From the NCBI GenBank assembly GCA_026210745.1, contig CP110632.1:1240001-1304000 (forward strand): a stretch of DNA of 64,000 nt. The letters are read 5' to 3'. Below the pieces are notes generated by a model, which saw only the letters and a list, made by a program, of their open reading frames with translations, did no database searches and was not told where the DNA came from. Below, one piece after another: positions 10,286-25,600 of the stretch (positions are counted from its first letter, which is position 1; the number at the start of each line of letters is the position of its first letter). Position numbers and translations under genes: made by a program. The stretch is from Exobasidium rhododendri. Taxonomy: Eukaryota > Basidiomycota > Exobasidiomycetes > Exobasidiales > Exobasidiaceae.

Positions 10286-11485
10286 CTAAGCCGAGCTCTT
10301 TACTGCTTGCAGCACTCTTTCTGCTTCTTCCTCGATGTCCTCGGCTACCATCGGCCTTTCCGAATCAATGCCCTCCCCTTCTCCCTCTTTCGCGATTCCT
10401 GCTAAGTCTGCGACAATTCGCTCGATTTCCTCGACATGGAAAATGGTTCCTCCCAATTTTTCTTCCAACCACTCGATTGCACCAAGATCGCAGACGAGCG
10501 TCTTTCTCTTGAGCACATGATAAGCATGCAGCTCTCCTGGCTTCTTCTTGTCTGCTGGTGTCTTTGCCTCTAAGTCTGCTTCGGCTTTGAGTTTGTTCAA
10601 TTCAAACGTCTCCAGCCTTGGGATGTTGTTTGACGCAGAGATGAAATACTTGATAGAGTCGGCATGTTCTTTGATTTGCGCTTCTGTATATTCTGGGTCC
10701 GTTGCAGATGGTTTCGCATTCAACTTTGGGTGAAGAGGTACCGCCTTCGATGGGTGCCTGGGAGCTGTCAGGAATATACTGTCATCCCACTTCCTACTTT
10801 TCAGCAAATTGCGCAAGAGACCCGTGCTTGGGGAAGGTATCCAATCTAGATTCTTCACTACCATAAGATCGCCTTGGAGCCACTTAGCAGAGAGGGCTGA
10901 GCGAAGTGCCAACTCCCTTACTCTTCGGTTTAATTTGCTGGACATGTCTCGAGGGTGCGGTCCATGTGCCACCCCTCCCTTCCGTAAGAGTGGATTGCTT
11001 CGTGTGCCAAGTCTTGCTTGACCACTTCCTTTTTGCGGTCGAATCTTCGCCCCAGAAAAAGAGACTTCACCACGAGTCTTGGTGGATGCAGTACCTTTTC
11101 TGCGACTGTCGAGGTAGTACACAACAGCAGAATGAAGCAAGTCTCTCCTTGGAGCCACGTTGAATACTTTCCTAGATAATGGTACATAGACAGGCGTCGG
11201 TCTGATTCTTCCGCTCTTTAGGTCACCAGCTCTTATGGTGTCAGGTGGGTCCTTAGTCGAGGGGTGCAAGTAGCTCAATTTTACGTGAACGAGGTCATCT
11301 GCTATTGACTCTACATCTGCTGAAGGCTGTTCTGACACTGAAGTAGCTCCGAATGAATGCGTAGGATTTGCTCTGCTGGACTCGATATTCGGCAGAACCG
11401 TCTGAATTGTCGACACCCATCGAGCACTGCTGCCTAATAACTGACGAGATCGCAGCATTCCTCTCAGTGCCGTCGACATGATCAT
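10286..11485 (-). CDS. YML6: Mitochondrial large ribosomal subunit protein uL4m
   Basis: uL4m is the mitochondrial homologue of bacterial ribosomal protein L4 and binds 23S-type rRNA in the mitoribosome. A single exon encodes about 399 residues. The N-terminus after MIMSTALRGML is rich in Arg and Ser without acidic residues, as expected of a mitochondrial presequence. The L4 core is at about residues 110-280: SRKVFNVAPRRDLLH, then the basic loop TRGEVSFSGAKIRPQKGSGQ, then GGVAHGPHPRDMSSKLN. The C-terminal third is a mitochondrial extension ending in an acidic helix. ATGs at 11485 and 11479 both work; the second has A at -3. The frame remains open further upstream, but that part does not look like a presequence. 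Confidence 0.92.
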   Translation of the reverse strand: MIMSTALRGMLRSRQLLGSSARWVSTIQTVLPNIESSRANPTHSFGATSVSEQPSADVESIADDLVHVKLSYLHPSTKDPPDTIRAGDLKSGRIRPTPVYVPLSRKVFNVAPRRDLLHSAVVYYLDSRRKGTASTKTRGEVSFSGAKIRPQKGSGQARLGTRSNPLLRKGGVAHGPHPRDMSSKLNRRVRELALRSALSAKWLQGDLMVVKNLDWIPSPSTGLLRNLLKSRKWDDSIFLTAPRHPSKAVPLHPKLNAKPSATDPEYTEAQIKEHADSIKYFISASNNIPRLETFELNKLKAEADLEAKTPADKKKPGELHAYHVLKRKTLVCDLGAIEWLEEKLGGTIFHVEEIERIVADLAGIAKEGEGEGIDSERPMVAEDIEEEAERVLQAVKSSA

Positions 11486-12092
11486 CAGTCCAATGATGCA
11501 ATGACAGGAGACCGAAGGATGCCTACGATAGCTCCTTGCACCACCCTGCACAAAATTGGGTTCAGTTCTACTCGCGATTATCAAGACGAGAGTCAGTCCA
11601 CGTGGTCGCCAAGAGAGGCCAAGACAAAAGTTGAACAGATGTAGATTTCTAAATCGGCTAGCCTCGTGGTTATTCGTGCCCTGTATTGAAGGCCGCAGCC
11701 TGAGGAGGTCGCGTCTTGACCTTTACCTGTCTGCCCTGCTTCACACTACCTCCTTCGAAACAGTCAATACCAAACAAGCGACAGGTGAGCATGCCAGAAC
11801 AGGCCGACGGAATAGGTGGATGGGGTTGGAATGTGGATATGGGATATGATTGGAAGGACAATGAAAGGAGGGGAGGAGGCACGAAGGGTCAGAAGCATGG
11901 GAAATGCTTCCTCAGAAGGTGTGAATCACGATGAAGGCTGGGGAAGCCTTCTACTTTCGACCTTCTAGATGCAATCTGCAACCCGTCTTCCACCTGCTTT
12001 CCGCGATGCAACAGTCTATGAATTCCCAGAGCGACAGGCTGACTTCCTCTTTTCTCTCTATCTGCTGCCAGCTTCCTCCTGATTGGCCCAAC
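11486..12092. promoter_or_regulatory. Divergent promoter region, uL4m / uS9
   Basis: About 600 bases. A GTGAGC at 11784-11789 and a CTGCCAG at 12064-12070 could bound a 5'-leader intron of the uS9 gene, as is common for ribosomal protein genes in fungi. This is inference only. Confidence 0.4.
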
Positions 12093-12678
12093 ATGTCTTC
12101 GGTCAGCTGCTACGGAAAGAAGAAGACCTCGACAGCGGTGGCACACTGCAAAGAGGGGAAAGGCCTCGTTCACATTGGAGGAACCCCCATTGGTCTCATC
12201 GAGCCCGAGTCATTGAGACTCAAGGCTTTGGAACCATTGCTTGTTGTCGGACTGGACAAATTCAAGTGAGGCTTTCCGGTTTGTCCTCGGCGGGAAGATT
12301 TTGACCTCTGGCTGACTGGTGTTGGATTTTGCTCGACCGCCTTTCTTCCCCTTGCAGCCCAGTCGACATTCGGGTCAGAGTTTCTGGTGGTGGTCACGTC
12401 TCACAGGTATATGCAATTCGTCAAGCAATTGCCAAGTCGCTAGTAGCCTACTATGCCAAGAACTTTGACGCCGCCTCAGCTTTGGAATTGCGACAGTTGT
12501 TCATTGCTTACGACCGAACACTACTGATTGCTGACCCTCGACGAATGGAGCCAAAGAAGTTTGGTGGTCACGGTGCCAGAGCACGCAGTGAGTCACAGTG
12601 TCACAAAGTTGATAAAGACGATGGCCACACACTGACGTCTTTGCCCTTTCCCTGCCAGGACAAAAATCATACCGATAA
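12093..12678 (+). CDS. RPS16: 40S ribosomal protein uS9 (S16)
   Basis: uS9 sits in the head of the small subunit, and its C-terminal tail reaches the decoding site. Three exons, 12093-12265, 12358-12587 and 12659-12678, give 140 residues, matching the roughly 143-residue family. Diagnostic stretches are [47 protein letters not shown], and [20 protein letters not shown]. The last exon is only 20 bases and supplies the invariant tail QKSYR. Reading on past 12587 without splicing would lose that tail, so the last intron is well supported. Confidence 0.95.
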
Positions 12679-14926
<2,248 letters not shown>

Positions 14927-15387
14927 ACGGCTTTTTTTGTATGACTTCGTCACTATCCTGATTGAAATTCTCAAGCAAAAAAACTCAATCTCTCTTTATC
15001 GCCCGCGCTAGCACCATCGCGGAGTCTATGGTGCTCTTTGTTCTCTCTCCCTTTCCTACCCTCTTCTCCTACCTCTCTCCTCACATCAACGCCATTCCAC
15101 TCTTATGTCCTCAATTCACATCCTAATAAAAATATTTTCATTGTGATCCTTTGGGAAGACCCCGACCAGATTGCGGCTGACTGGGACTCCTGCCTGAGAC
15201 CGGATAAGAACACAAGTCACGGCAAAACTGGCCATTGAAGGTCCTGGTGGTAAATGCTTACGTAAATTCAATTGACTGCTGAAAAGAGCGGATCAGGAAC
15301 AGAAATAAATAGGAAAAGAGAGAGCGAGTCATCTATGTACAACATGAAAAGAGAAAAGAGGAAATGTAAGGATGCGGAACGGTTAGA
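14927..15387. other. Tail-to-tail spacer, eEF1A / FAS beta
   Basis: 3' regions of two convergent genes. The sequence just after eEF1A is rich in T and CT. No gene seen. Confidence 0.5.
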
Positions 15388-18300
15388 TCAGGCGAATTCG
15401 GCAATCTTGTCCAGGGTCAATTGAAGAGTGCGGAGACCGATCAGATTGCCTGCGACGACAGTTTGAACCATGGTGACGTTGAAGTTAATCGGTTCCAAGA
15501 AGCAGTTTGGCCTTCTGGCAATCTCGTAAACGACTTCCATCAGAGCTTGATCGGAGAGACCCACTCTAGCAGCATTACAAGCGACCATGCCAAAGTCAGA
15601 TCGGCCTTGTTCGTCTCGCTTGACGGCTCTTTGCATGGTAAGACCTCGTAGGAAAACAATGTCGCAAAGATCCTTGATGTCCAGTGCTGAACCAGCGCCG
15701 GCAATAGCCGCATACTCTCCCAAGGAGTGACCACAGAAGGGAGCATTCTCGACAATCAGGCCTCTTCGTTGCATGTCTCGGAAGGCAGACAATTCCGTCA
15801 GGACAAGGGCTGGCTGGGTAAAGTGGGTGGCGTTGAGTAGACCTTGAGGGTGACTGAACGTGTAACTCTGAGAGGATGAAGTGATTTCAGGGAACAGGGG
15901 CATTGGGATCACGTTTCCCTTCTCGTCCGTCGATTCATACGTCATGGCCATGTACCGGTCTCGAATAGCGAGACCTCGGACCCCTCCAAAGTGGACAGTC
16001 TTGTTGAGCGGATTCTTGTTGACAATCTCCAGGATGGAGAAGCCCATGGATTCCTTGAGGTGCGCATCTGCTTCATCCCAGAGCGCCCTCGCCGTCTCAC
16101 TGCTGTTGTAGAGGTCCATTCCCATGCCGACAGACTGACTACCCTGGCCGGTAAAGACGTACACTGTCGGTGGCTGCGCCACCTCCGCTTGACCCTCCAA
16201 CACCTTGTCGCCGTGCTGATTGAACGTCTCCACCTTGATCACCTTGTTGCCGTTCCTCATGGCAACGTGACGTAGCTTCACCTGCAGCTCATCGCCCGGC
16301 GAGATCATTCCCAGGAAATTGGCTTCAAACGACAAGCACCGCTCCGGATGTCCTTCAGCCGCAATGTCTTCCACAAATCGACGTGTAGCCGCAGAGGAAA
16401 AGAGGCCGTGCGTGATGGTGCTTGGCAGGGAGGCAAACTGACTAAAGTATGGGTTGATGTGGATGGGATTAAAGTCTCCAGATACCTTGGAGTAAGGCTC
16501 GTTGGTGGAGGGCGCCTTGAAAGTTGCAGGTGTCGCCCCCGTCACGAGAGAGTATCCGTTCTCCAGCGCCACCGGACCAGTGGAGCTCCCTCCGATCCTC
16601 TTGATGTACTCGGCCACTGGGTTGCCGTGACTGATGGAATCGGCAGAATACTGAATCTCTCCGACAGGCAACAGGTCATCCTTGAAGTCACGCACATACG
16701 CCGTTCCTTCCACATCCACAGCAGAAAAGGAGGTGCTGTCTTTGAAGCGCAGATCGCTGGTAATGTGAATCTCCAGAGAGGTGTTGGGTTTCAACGCATC
16801 TTCATGCGTCCAAGTGAACCACTCCTTCGATAGCAGTACGGCAATGTCGGGAGCTGACTTGATCAAGACTTGATAGTCATTGGACACCGTCTCAAAGCAT
16901 CGATCAAAGTCTTTGAAGCGACCTCGGAAGAAGAAGCTGGACACGACCTCAATCACGGGCTTCATTGCGCCGTCCTCTGCATCCAATCGAAGCACTACTC
17001 CTCGAACGGCCACCGTCTTTCCAGTGTCGGAAATCTTGATGCTCTGGATGCTGGCCTTTGCACTGCACTGGTCGCCTGCTCGAAGAGGTGTTGCTCCTTC
17101 CACCAGCTTGAATGCATTGCTGAGATGAACCAAGCTGAGCAGGTCAGCGTCTGTACTGGCAATCAGCGCTTGCATGATGCCTTGCCATCCAGCGACAATG
17201 GCAAAGTCCATGGGCGCCATTCCTTTGAGGTGGAAAGCTTCACTGCGGTTCTCGACAATCTGACAGAAGCGAATAATCGCATCGGAGTCCAGCGTGGCCA
17301 TGGGACTGACGTGCTCCTTACGGCTCGACAGTTCACGAACCGTCGGAATGTCGGCGTGGAACCACAACTGCCAGTAGAACGACTTGATTCGATCGTTTCG
17401 ACCTTCCATCACTTCGTGAATCAAGGCAAAAGGTTGATCGGGCCGATAGTGGAACTGCAGCAGTAGAGGAATAGAGTCGCCCAGTCGCTCTTCAAACATC
17501 TGGACGGAGATCAACGACGAATTGCTGTCTTTTGTGATCTCGATCGCCTTAAAGGAAGGATCATGAACGCCAAACGATCGAGCTGCTCCGAACATCCTCA
17601 AGCTTTTTGGCTCGCCGTTGGAAGAGTACGTAATCTCTGCCGTCTGGCCTTTGCGTGGTGACAACATTCGAGAGATGGGATTGTCGATGTACGATCGACC
17701 TTGAACAACAGAGACGGATCGTAGCAATGCACGCAACCACGTCGGCTTAGGACCAGCTAGCACTTCCAGCCAGTCACTTGCTCTCGGAACACTACTTCCC
17801 ACTTGGAAGCTGCGAACGCCGCCACCTTGGGTGCTGGTAGCGGTGATGCTGTGTTCAGCCAGGAGAGCGTCCACGTTGATGTGCGGTGCTGCTTTACTCA
17901 GGTACTCTAGTGTGGGTACCTTGGATTCATCGTTGTCGTAGTAACGCTCCAGCAGCCGCTTGATCAGTCCCTTTTCTACCCCTCCAAGAATGTCCTTCAC
18001 TGGCTCGTTGACAATCTTGGAGTGACGAACAGCCATGGGACCTTGCAAGATGCATACTCGCTGAGGGTCTTGATCAAACACGGCATCCAAATCTTCCGAG
18101 AACCAGAGCGAGTCGCGCTTGAAGAAGACCTGAGAAGAGTGCAAGAAGACAATCAGCACAATCAGCACAAAGGGATCCAAAAGACTGCACGCTACTACTC
18201 ACGGGAAAGTTCTCATCCAAGACGGGAATGAAAGGCACTGGCTTCTGACCAGGTCGACCGCAGATGGCGATAAAGTAGCTGACGTCTTCTGCTGCTAGCC

Positions 18301-21300
18301 ACAACGACTTGCCGTCTGGGTACTCCTCGAAGAATGTTTCAATGAACTTCTTGGGCTCCTTGTCCAGGCACGAGTAGTTCTGCAGCAAGGAGATCTTCTC
18401 TCCTCCAGTGTTGATTCCGGCAAAGCGTTCTTCACATCGTCGAAGCCAGTCACCCACCAAGTTTCGAAGAGACAGGTCGATCCATCGAGACTGATGAGAC
18501 ACAAAGAGTAGCCGCAAAAGTCGCAGGGAGACCTCTTCATACGTCATCTCGGCCACATCTTGTGCAGCCGTGCCGTCCTTACGACAAGGGAACCACGGCT
18601 TTTGGAAGTCCTTGTTAAGTCGCTCGATCAGGTAGTCTTTCTTCTCGCTCATCCAAGCAAGTCTCTTCTCTTTCGTGAGTGGGAAGAGTTCCTTGTCCAG
18701 CTCGTGCCAGAGCTTTATTCCACGAGTGGCAATCTTGTGAATTGGTTCCCCTAGTTCCGAAGTGACGGTCAGAATTCCTCCCGTCTCTCGCTCGTAGGTG
18801 CCTTCCCAGTCTTTGTCGTCCACACCAGGTGCATCAACGATGAGCTGCTTGATGGGCGTACTAGTGTGAGCTTCGGCGGCCGTCATGATCCTGGAAGCAA
18901 ACATGACACCGTCCATCGGCATTGGTTGCGATCCAAAGGCAACACTCCAGTCACCACAAAAGTAAGGCCAGAAGTCTTCATCGCTTCCAAATCCAGAACC
19001 AGCGACAAGCGCAAGGTTGCTGTAATTTCGAATCAGGCTGTACGTCGGTAGGATCAACTGATGAAAATCTTCTGCACTGTGATGACCGCCGGCTCTACCT
19101 CCAGTGACTTGGCAGATGATGTTCATCGTAGGATTGGCAGACGCAATGTTGCAGACTTGACGAATTCCCTCTACACTGCCTGGCTTGAAGGTGACATGCT
19201 CGATGCCAGCTTGCTTCAGTCCATCTAGCATCGTCTTGGCTGCTTCGGTAGACGGCACACCGGCAGCGACCGTAAAACCGTTGAGGGGAAAGCCCTCTCT
19301 TCTCATCTCTAGCCATTGCGGATATTGGAAGCTCCACTGACGTTGGTTGATGTAAAGACAGTTCAGCGTCAAAGGTTGACCAGCCTCTGTCAAACTCTGG
19401 ATCTCCTCCACTCGACTTCGAAGGATGTTTGGTCGAATCTGACCACCTCCAGCGAGTTCGATATGATATCCTGCATTGGCCACAGCGGCGTTGATACCTG
19501 CTTGTACGGTGCTTGGCGTCATTCCACCGACGCAGATGGGGGGCTTTCCGAGCACTCTAGACATGAGTGTATCGATCTTGATCTCACCAGACAATGTCTT
19601 GACGAGCTTGGGACGATAGTCGTCGATCCATCGTTTCTCATTCTGCACCTCTGCAATGTCGTACAGTTCAGCACTCTTTGGATGTACCCCACTGACGATG
19701 ATCGTTCGAACACCTCGACCCTCCAAGTTTCTTGCAGTCAAGCTGCCAATGCCGGAGAGACCACCAGTTCCAAAATCAAGGCAGGCCGTAGTGGTAGCAG
19801 GCACGTCAGTTGCTTGCAGCCAGTAGATGTGTTGAACAAAGATTTGATCACAGACACTTTGGAGCAGGCTTTGACTGTCTGGGTACTGACTCATGTCTGA
19901 CCCATCGAACGTATTTCGAACCGTCGTCTTCAACTCGGAAGCTTGCCACAGCTCGCTTCCTTGGTAGTCAAGTTGTGTGACCTTTTCTGTGGCTCCTTGG
20001 AGATAGGTGGAATGGTAAGGCACACCTACTGGCAAGAATCGCATGTTGAAGACTGGTTTTCGCTTGCTGAATGGTACTCTAGTCTGATCTGCACCAGATT
20101 CTGCTCTCTTGGCTCGAAGATTACCGACCAGACCAAAGAGCGATCTAGGTGGACCCGTGACTATGAAGTTGCGTGGACCGTTGAAGAGGGAAATGTCCAC
20201 TTTGTAGCCTTCCTCTAGATGACTGTTCGTTGACTTGATGAACTTTTCCAAAGCGACTTGGCTAAGTCCGTTGACAGAAAGCATGGGCGATGGTTCACCC
20301 TCACCTCCCTCCACGGCATCATTGACCAAAGCCGGCTCAATGGTCAGCTCCGGAAAGCTCTCTTGACCTCGCTTTCCAATGTGGAAAAGGAGACCAAGCG
20401 CTTTGACCGTGTTGACGACAAAGTTCTCGTATGAATCAGAGACGGCCAGAACAAGAGCAGAAATCACACCTTGACTGTGACCAGTGCTTCCCTTGATGCG
20501 ACTTCTGAACTCGCCAGGTGACAGGCCAGAGGCGCGACAAGCGACAAGATATTGAGTGAGTTGGGTGAGACCGATTAGAGGAAGACTGAGCGGAATGCTT
20601 CCCAGGTAGTGCGTAGTAGGTCGAGCTTGAGCACCAGAGAGCCATCCAATGACGTTCAAGCCATGGGTATAGTAGCTGCTGAATCCTTGTGCACTTGCTT
20701 CGTCAGAAAGAAGCTCGAGCTGCCTCGTCGCAGCTTCCAATAGTGGGCTTATCAGAGGTCGGTAAGTATCGTAGAGACCCTGTAATTCGTTAAAGTACAC
20801 CTGGCATTCAGAAGAAGGGGGGAGGCAAGAATGCTTAGATTTCTTTCGACCACAAAGAGGAGAGTAGGAGCTTTCGTCTTCTACTCACTTCATTGCTTCC
20901 TTGACCGCCGAACAATGCAAACAACTCAGCACCGCCTTGTTGAGCAAGTGTGAGTAATTTAGGAGTCTGGATGCCAGGTACAGCAGCATTGGTAGCATCT
21001 AGCAAGACGAATGCCTCGTAGTAGGAACACAAGACGAGCGACCTAACGTCCACATCCAGAGGGGAGACCAGTTTATGAACGTCGATTGCATCACCTAGGA
21101 AATGCTTGTTGAAGTAATGCCAGGTAGACTCTAGGACTTTGAATTCATGCGTCGAGGTAGCCTTTTTCCCCACTTCAATCTTGCTGGCCAAGAAGGACAG
21201 AAATTTCGAGGTAAGTATGAGTCGAGCTTCTAGTGATTTCTGCTTCTTCTTCGCTTGTTTTTGAATCGATGAAGATTGGCCCTCTTCCTCCTCCTCCTCG

Positions 21301-21554
21301 TCCTCTTCTGCAATCTCTTCCTTGACAGCTAAAGCATCTCGCTCTGCTTCGCTCCAGATGGAAGGAGAAGCGCGATGAAAATCATCGCGAAGGACGACGG
21401 CGGCAATCCAAGCCTCGTACGGTGCAACTGGGACAGGAATGCGGATCTGCGTTGAAGCAGTAGAGAGCTGCAATGGTCTCTTGGCGTCTCCAGAGTGGCT
21501 AGGAGACCCGCTGCGTGAAGCAAGAACCTCGTAACTATCTTCTGAATATGTCAT
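15388..21554 (-). CDS. FAS1: Fatty acid synthase subunit beta
   Basis: The beta subunit of the fungal alpha6-beta6 synthase carries acetyl transferase, enoyl reductase, dehydratase and malonyl/palmitoyl transferase activities. Exons 21554-20889, 20800-18203 and 18129-15388 give 2001 residues (yeast: 2051). In order: acetyl transferase with GSTGHSQGVISAL near residue 340; FMN-dependent enoyl reductase with CVGGMTPSTVQAG and TGGRAGGHHSAEDFH; hotdog dehydratase with FNPIHINPYFSQFASLP; and the transferase domain with VYVFTGQGSQSVGMGMDLY and GHSLGEYAAIAGAG. All catalytic signatures look intact. The gene faces FAS alpha across about 1.07 kb, which suggests matched expression of the two subunits from a shared control region. 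Confidence 0.97.
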
Positions 21555-22627
21555 CGTGGTGTCGCAATGGCATCCACAGAAGGTACAAATGCCAAAGACA
21601 AATTATGTGGTGGTGAAATGGTGAGGTGAGGGAAAGGGAAGTCGATCTGTCGAACCAGGTTTATGTATCGAGCGATAGATGTCAGTTGTGATCTTATAGT
21701 CCCTTCCTCTCTCTCCCTCTCTGTCTCGCCTCTCGTAGTTTGATTTCTCAGTCAGTCCGATAAATCCTCTCGGGGGTTAGAGGTGGTCTGTGTGTTGCAT
21801 TGGGGTTTCGAAGCAAAAATCCCCCAAACTAGCCACGCGAAGCGACGCGGGGTATCTGTATCATTATCATTTCGCTCGCGCCTTGACCAGGACCATATCT
21901 ATTGGCAAATGCACGTATGGCTCAGAGCAACTTCTAGCGGGAGCTTCAGGGAGGAGTTTCTATGGTGCTGGTATAGTCTTGCGTTCAATCGATGCGCGCC
22001 GAGATCCGCTCAGATTCTACGTGAAGGATGTTAGAACCTATCCTATGGGTCTCACGCTGTGGCACGATCACAAAGAGGCTTTTAGAGGGGGAGGGGGAGG
22101 GGGTTTGGAAGGCGACATCACAAGGATCGAGGCTCTTTCGATTTCTCTCACTTGCCATGTCGGAAAGAAGAGGCACCCAGCGATCGTATGAGGTGTTTGG
22201 CGCAGCAGTGATCGATGTCATTGACTGCCTCTCCATCGCTTCAGGTTTCCTTGAGACACAATCTAGTTGAGCCCCTTTTCCTCACAATACATGCAAGTCC
22301 GGGTGGTCCTTGCTAAAATATAAAAAAAAATAAAAAGGGAAATGAGTCTTAAATGTAGTTTTTCCCCAACGAGTCGAAGAGTTTGCAGCTGGGGTTGCGC
22401 ACGGGCCGCCCGCGATCCTCGCTTTGCTTCACTTTGTATCGCTCTGCCGTTTGGGACGTGAAGGGTGAGGGGGGGATGCAGAGGCAGGCAGGATGGAATT
22501 TTGGCAAAGTGTACGAAATCCAGTAAGATACATAGAGAGGCTCTAGTCGTCCTACTCATCCTTGCCCGCCCCACTTCCCACTCGAGGAAAGTTGATCATC
22601 TAGCACCACCATAGCAACTCAACCGTC
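21555..22627. promoter_or_regulatory. Bidirectional promoter between FAS beta and FAS alpha
   Basis: 1073 bases separate the two divergent start codons. The region has an A-rich tract at 22318-22336, a GA/G-rich tract at 22083-22110, and CT-rich sequence at 21695-21730. No ORF in it looks coding. I could not identify a known inositol- or Oaf-type element by eye. Confidence 0.65.
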
Positions 22628-25600
22628 ATGTCCATTCTAGGAAAGGCGGACCCAGCCGTTCTTCGAGAACAACTGGCCGCCATTGTCTCGGAAGCTCACA
22701 GCACCGCAACTGCAGAAGCAGCGAAGGGACGACTGGAACCCAAGCGTGGAAAGGCAACTATTCCTCTGCCTGGTATCGATGTGCCGTTTCACTCCAGTGT
22801 TCTGCGTGGAGGTGTAGCAGAGTTTAGAGCATACTTGAGCAAGAGAGTGGGCGCTATCAAGCCAAAGACACTGGTCGGAAAGTATATTCCTAACCTGGTG
22901 GCTAAACCTTTTGAGCTGTCCAAGGAATACACTGAGCTGGTGTTGGAAGCTACCAGAGGAGGTAGCAGTCGCCTGGCGAAGATTGTTCGAAACTGGGAAA
23001 AGGATGGATGGGATACAGTGGAAAAAGAACAAGAGCTTTGTCGAGCACTTCTGATTGAATTATTAGCATTTCAATTCGCTAGCTGTGTGCGATGGATCGA
23101 GACGCAGGACATTATCTTTGAAGCCCCTTACTCGTTTGAGCGAATGGTAGAATTCGGCCCTAGTCCTACTTTGGTCGGAATGGCATCGAGAACGCACAAG
23201 ATCAAGTATGCAGGCAAAGATCAAGCTCAGGGAAAGAGAAGAGTGATGTTGTGTCACTCCAAGGATCAAGAACCTCTTTACTACTCCTTCGCAGACATGG
23301 ATGAGGACGATTCGGCAGAAGCAGGTCCTTCATCTCAGCCTGACACTAAGGCCGCCGCTCCTGTGACGGCAGCGCCAGTGGCTGCTGCTGCTGCTGCACC
23401 TTCCAGCGGTGGTGGTGGTGTTGCAGCCGAGGTGCCCGATGTGCCCTTGTCCGCCGTCGACACGGTTCGCTGCATCTTGGCTCAAAAGCTCAAGAAGGCT
23501 GTCTCAGAAAGTGAGTACAAGCTTTGCAAACGGGTGAATCTTATCGATTGGTCTCTTCTGATGCTGACAATGCCGTCTGTCCTTCTCCATCACTTGCCTT
23601 AGTCGCCCCTACCAAGAGCATCCGAGACCTCGTTGGAGGAAAGAGTGTCATGGCCAATGAGATTCAAGCGGATCTGTTGCAAGGTGATTGGAAGCGTCCA
23701 AAGAGTGTTTACTACGCAATTTTACTGATCACACACATTCTCCTGCAGAATTCGGCAGTATGCCTGAGCGTGGTGAAGAATTGCCTGTCGAAGAACTTGG
23801 TGCCGCTCTCAACTCTGGCTACAGCGGCACGCTAGGAAAGTACACTTCTGGTCTCGTCACTCGAATGGTGGGAGGAAAGCTGCCCGGTGGTTTCAATCTG
23901 GCCAGTGTCAAGGCACATTTGCAGAAGAGCTGGGGTCTTGGATCCGGCCGAAGTGAAGCCGTACTGCTCATTTGCCTTACGCAAGAACCAGCAAAGCGAT
24001 TGGGCTCAGAGGCGGAAGCCAAGGCTTGGTTAGATTCGGCTGTGACTGCCTATGCTGCTCAGAGTGGTGTTCAGCTGTCTCAAGGCGGTGGTGGAGGTAA
24101 TGGAGGCGGTAGTGGAAATGGTGGAGGAGCCACGATCAGCAGCGAGGAATTGGAAAAGCTCGAAGCACGACACAACGAGCATGCCCGTAGACAGATTCAG
24201 ATACTGGAGCGATACATCGGTGTCGATGGTCGATCACCAGCTCGATTGGCAGAGACTACTCAGGTTGAATTGCAAGGCCTACGGGATGACTTGGAGGAGA
24301 TCTATGCCGAACATGGAGAGCAGTACCTGAAGATGATCATGCCTCGCTTTGACGCTCGAAAAGCTCGTAACTTTGCTAGCTACTGGAATTGGTCTCGACA
24401 GGATGCGCTCAATATGTACACGGACATCATCGCCGGTCGTTTGACAGCCGTCGATCGAGAAGTCACCAAACGATCCTTGACGCTCATGTCTCGAGCCGAT
24501 GAGACCTTGCTCGAGCTGATGAAGTACACGATTGATGCAGTCGATGCCGATGAGGGACCAACGTACGCCCTTGCCAAAGAATTTGGTCAAATGCTGATTG
24601 ACAACTGTCGCGAAGCAATGAGCCAGCCTGCCACATACAAAGAAGTCTATGCTCCGACTGCGCCCCAAACAAAGGTAGACGAGAAAGGAAACATCATCTA
24701 CTCGGAAGTGAAACGGATCGGTGTGCGAAAGATGGAGGCATACGTCAAGGAGATGGCGGCAGGTACTAGAGTAGGACCTCAAGTCGACATTGACGCTGCT
24801 CGTGAGCAGATGTCTCGACTATGGACCTTGATCAAGAACGAGCCCTCTGTGTCACGCTTCAACAAGAGCACGATCAAGTCCATCTATGGTGAAATCTTCC
24901 GCAGCCTGGGCCCGACGAACAAGCCGAGACTAGGCGGCCAAAGGCAGCAGAGAAATCGTCGCTTGAGCTCCAATGTGCGAACGCCTATGGTTGTCGAAGC
25001 ACCGATCAACCTGGAAACGGATCGTCAGCCGTACCTGCAGATCAAGCGAAAGGTCGGTGGTGAATTCACCGTCAGCCAGAAGTTGACCAGTGTCTATTTG
25101 ACCATCTTGGAGGACGTCGCAAAGAACGGCGTCACCTTCAAGGGCCAGAATGTTCTCATCACTGGTGCAGGTCGCGGCAGTATTGCGCTGGAGGTGGCAA
25201 AGGGACTTTTGGCCGGTGGTGCAAGGATTGTGCTGACTACGAGCTCTTACAACCGCAATCAAGTATCGTTCTACCAATCCATGTACCAGTCGGTCGGTGC
25301 TAAGTCTTCTCAATTGACCATCGTGCCCTGGAACGCCGCCTCGAAGAAGGACACGGAAGCGTTGGTGAACTACATCTACGACGACCTTCACATGGACTTG
25401 GACAGTGTTGTTCCCTTTGCAGCCATTCCTGACTCCGGTAGCTTCGACTCGATCAGCGACAAGAGTGAGGTGGCTCATCGTGCCATGTTGACGAACTTGG
25501 TTCGAATGCTGGGCTACATCAAGACGGTCAAGGAATCTCGCGGCTTCCGCACCCGTCCTACCGTCTGTCTCCTTCCCCTGTCACCAAATCGTGGTCAGAT

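Noticed and set aside
23688..23748. Apparent start of FAS alpha large ORF
   Set aside because: These codons lie in the second intron; splicing of 23683 to 23749 restores the carrier-domain sequence.
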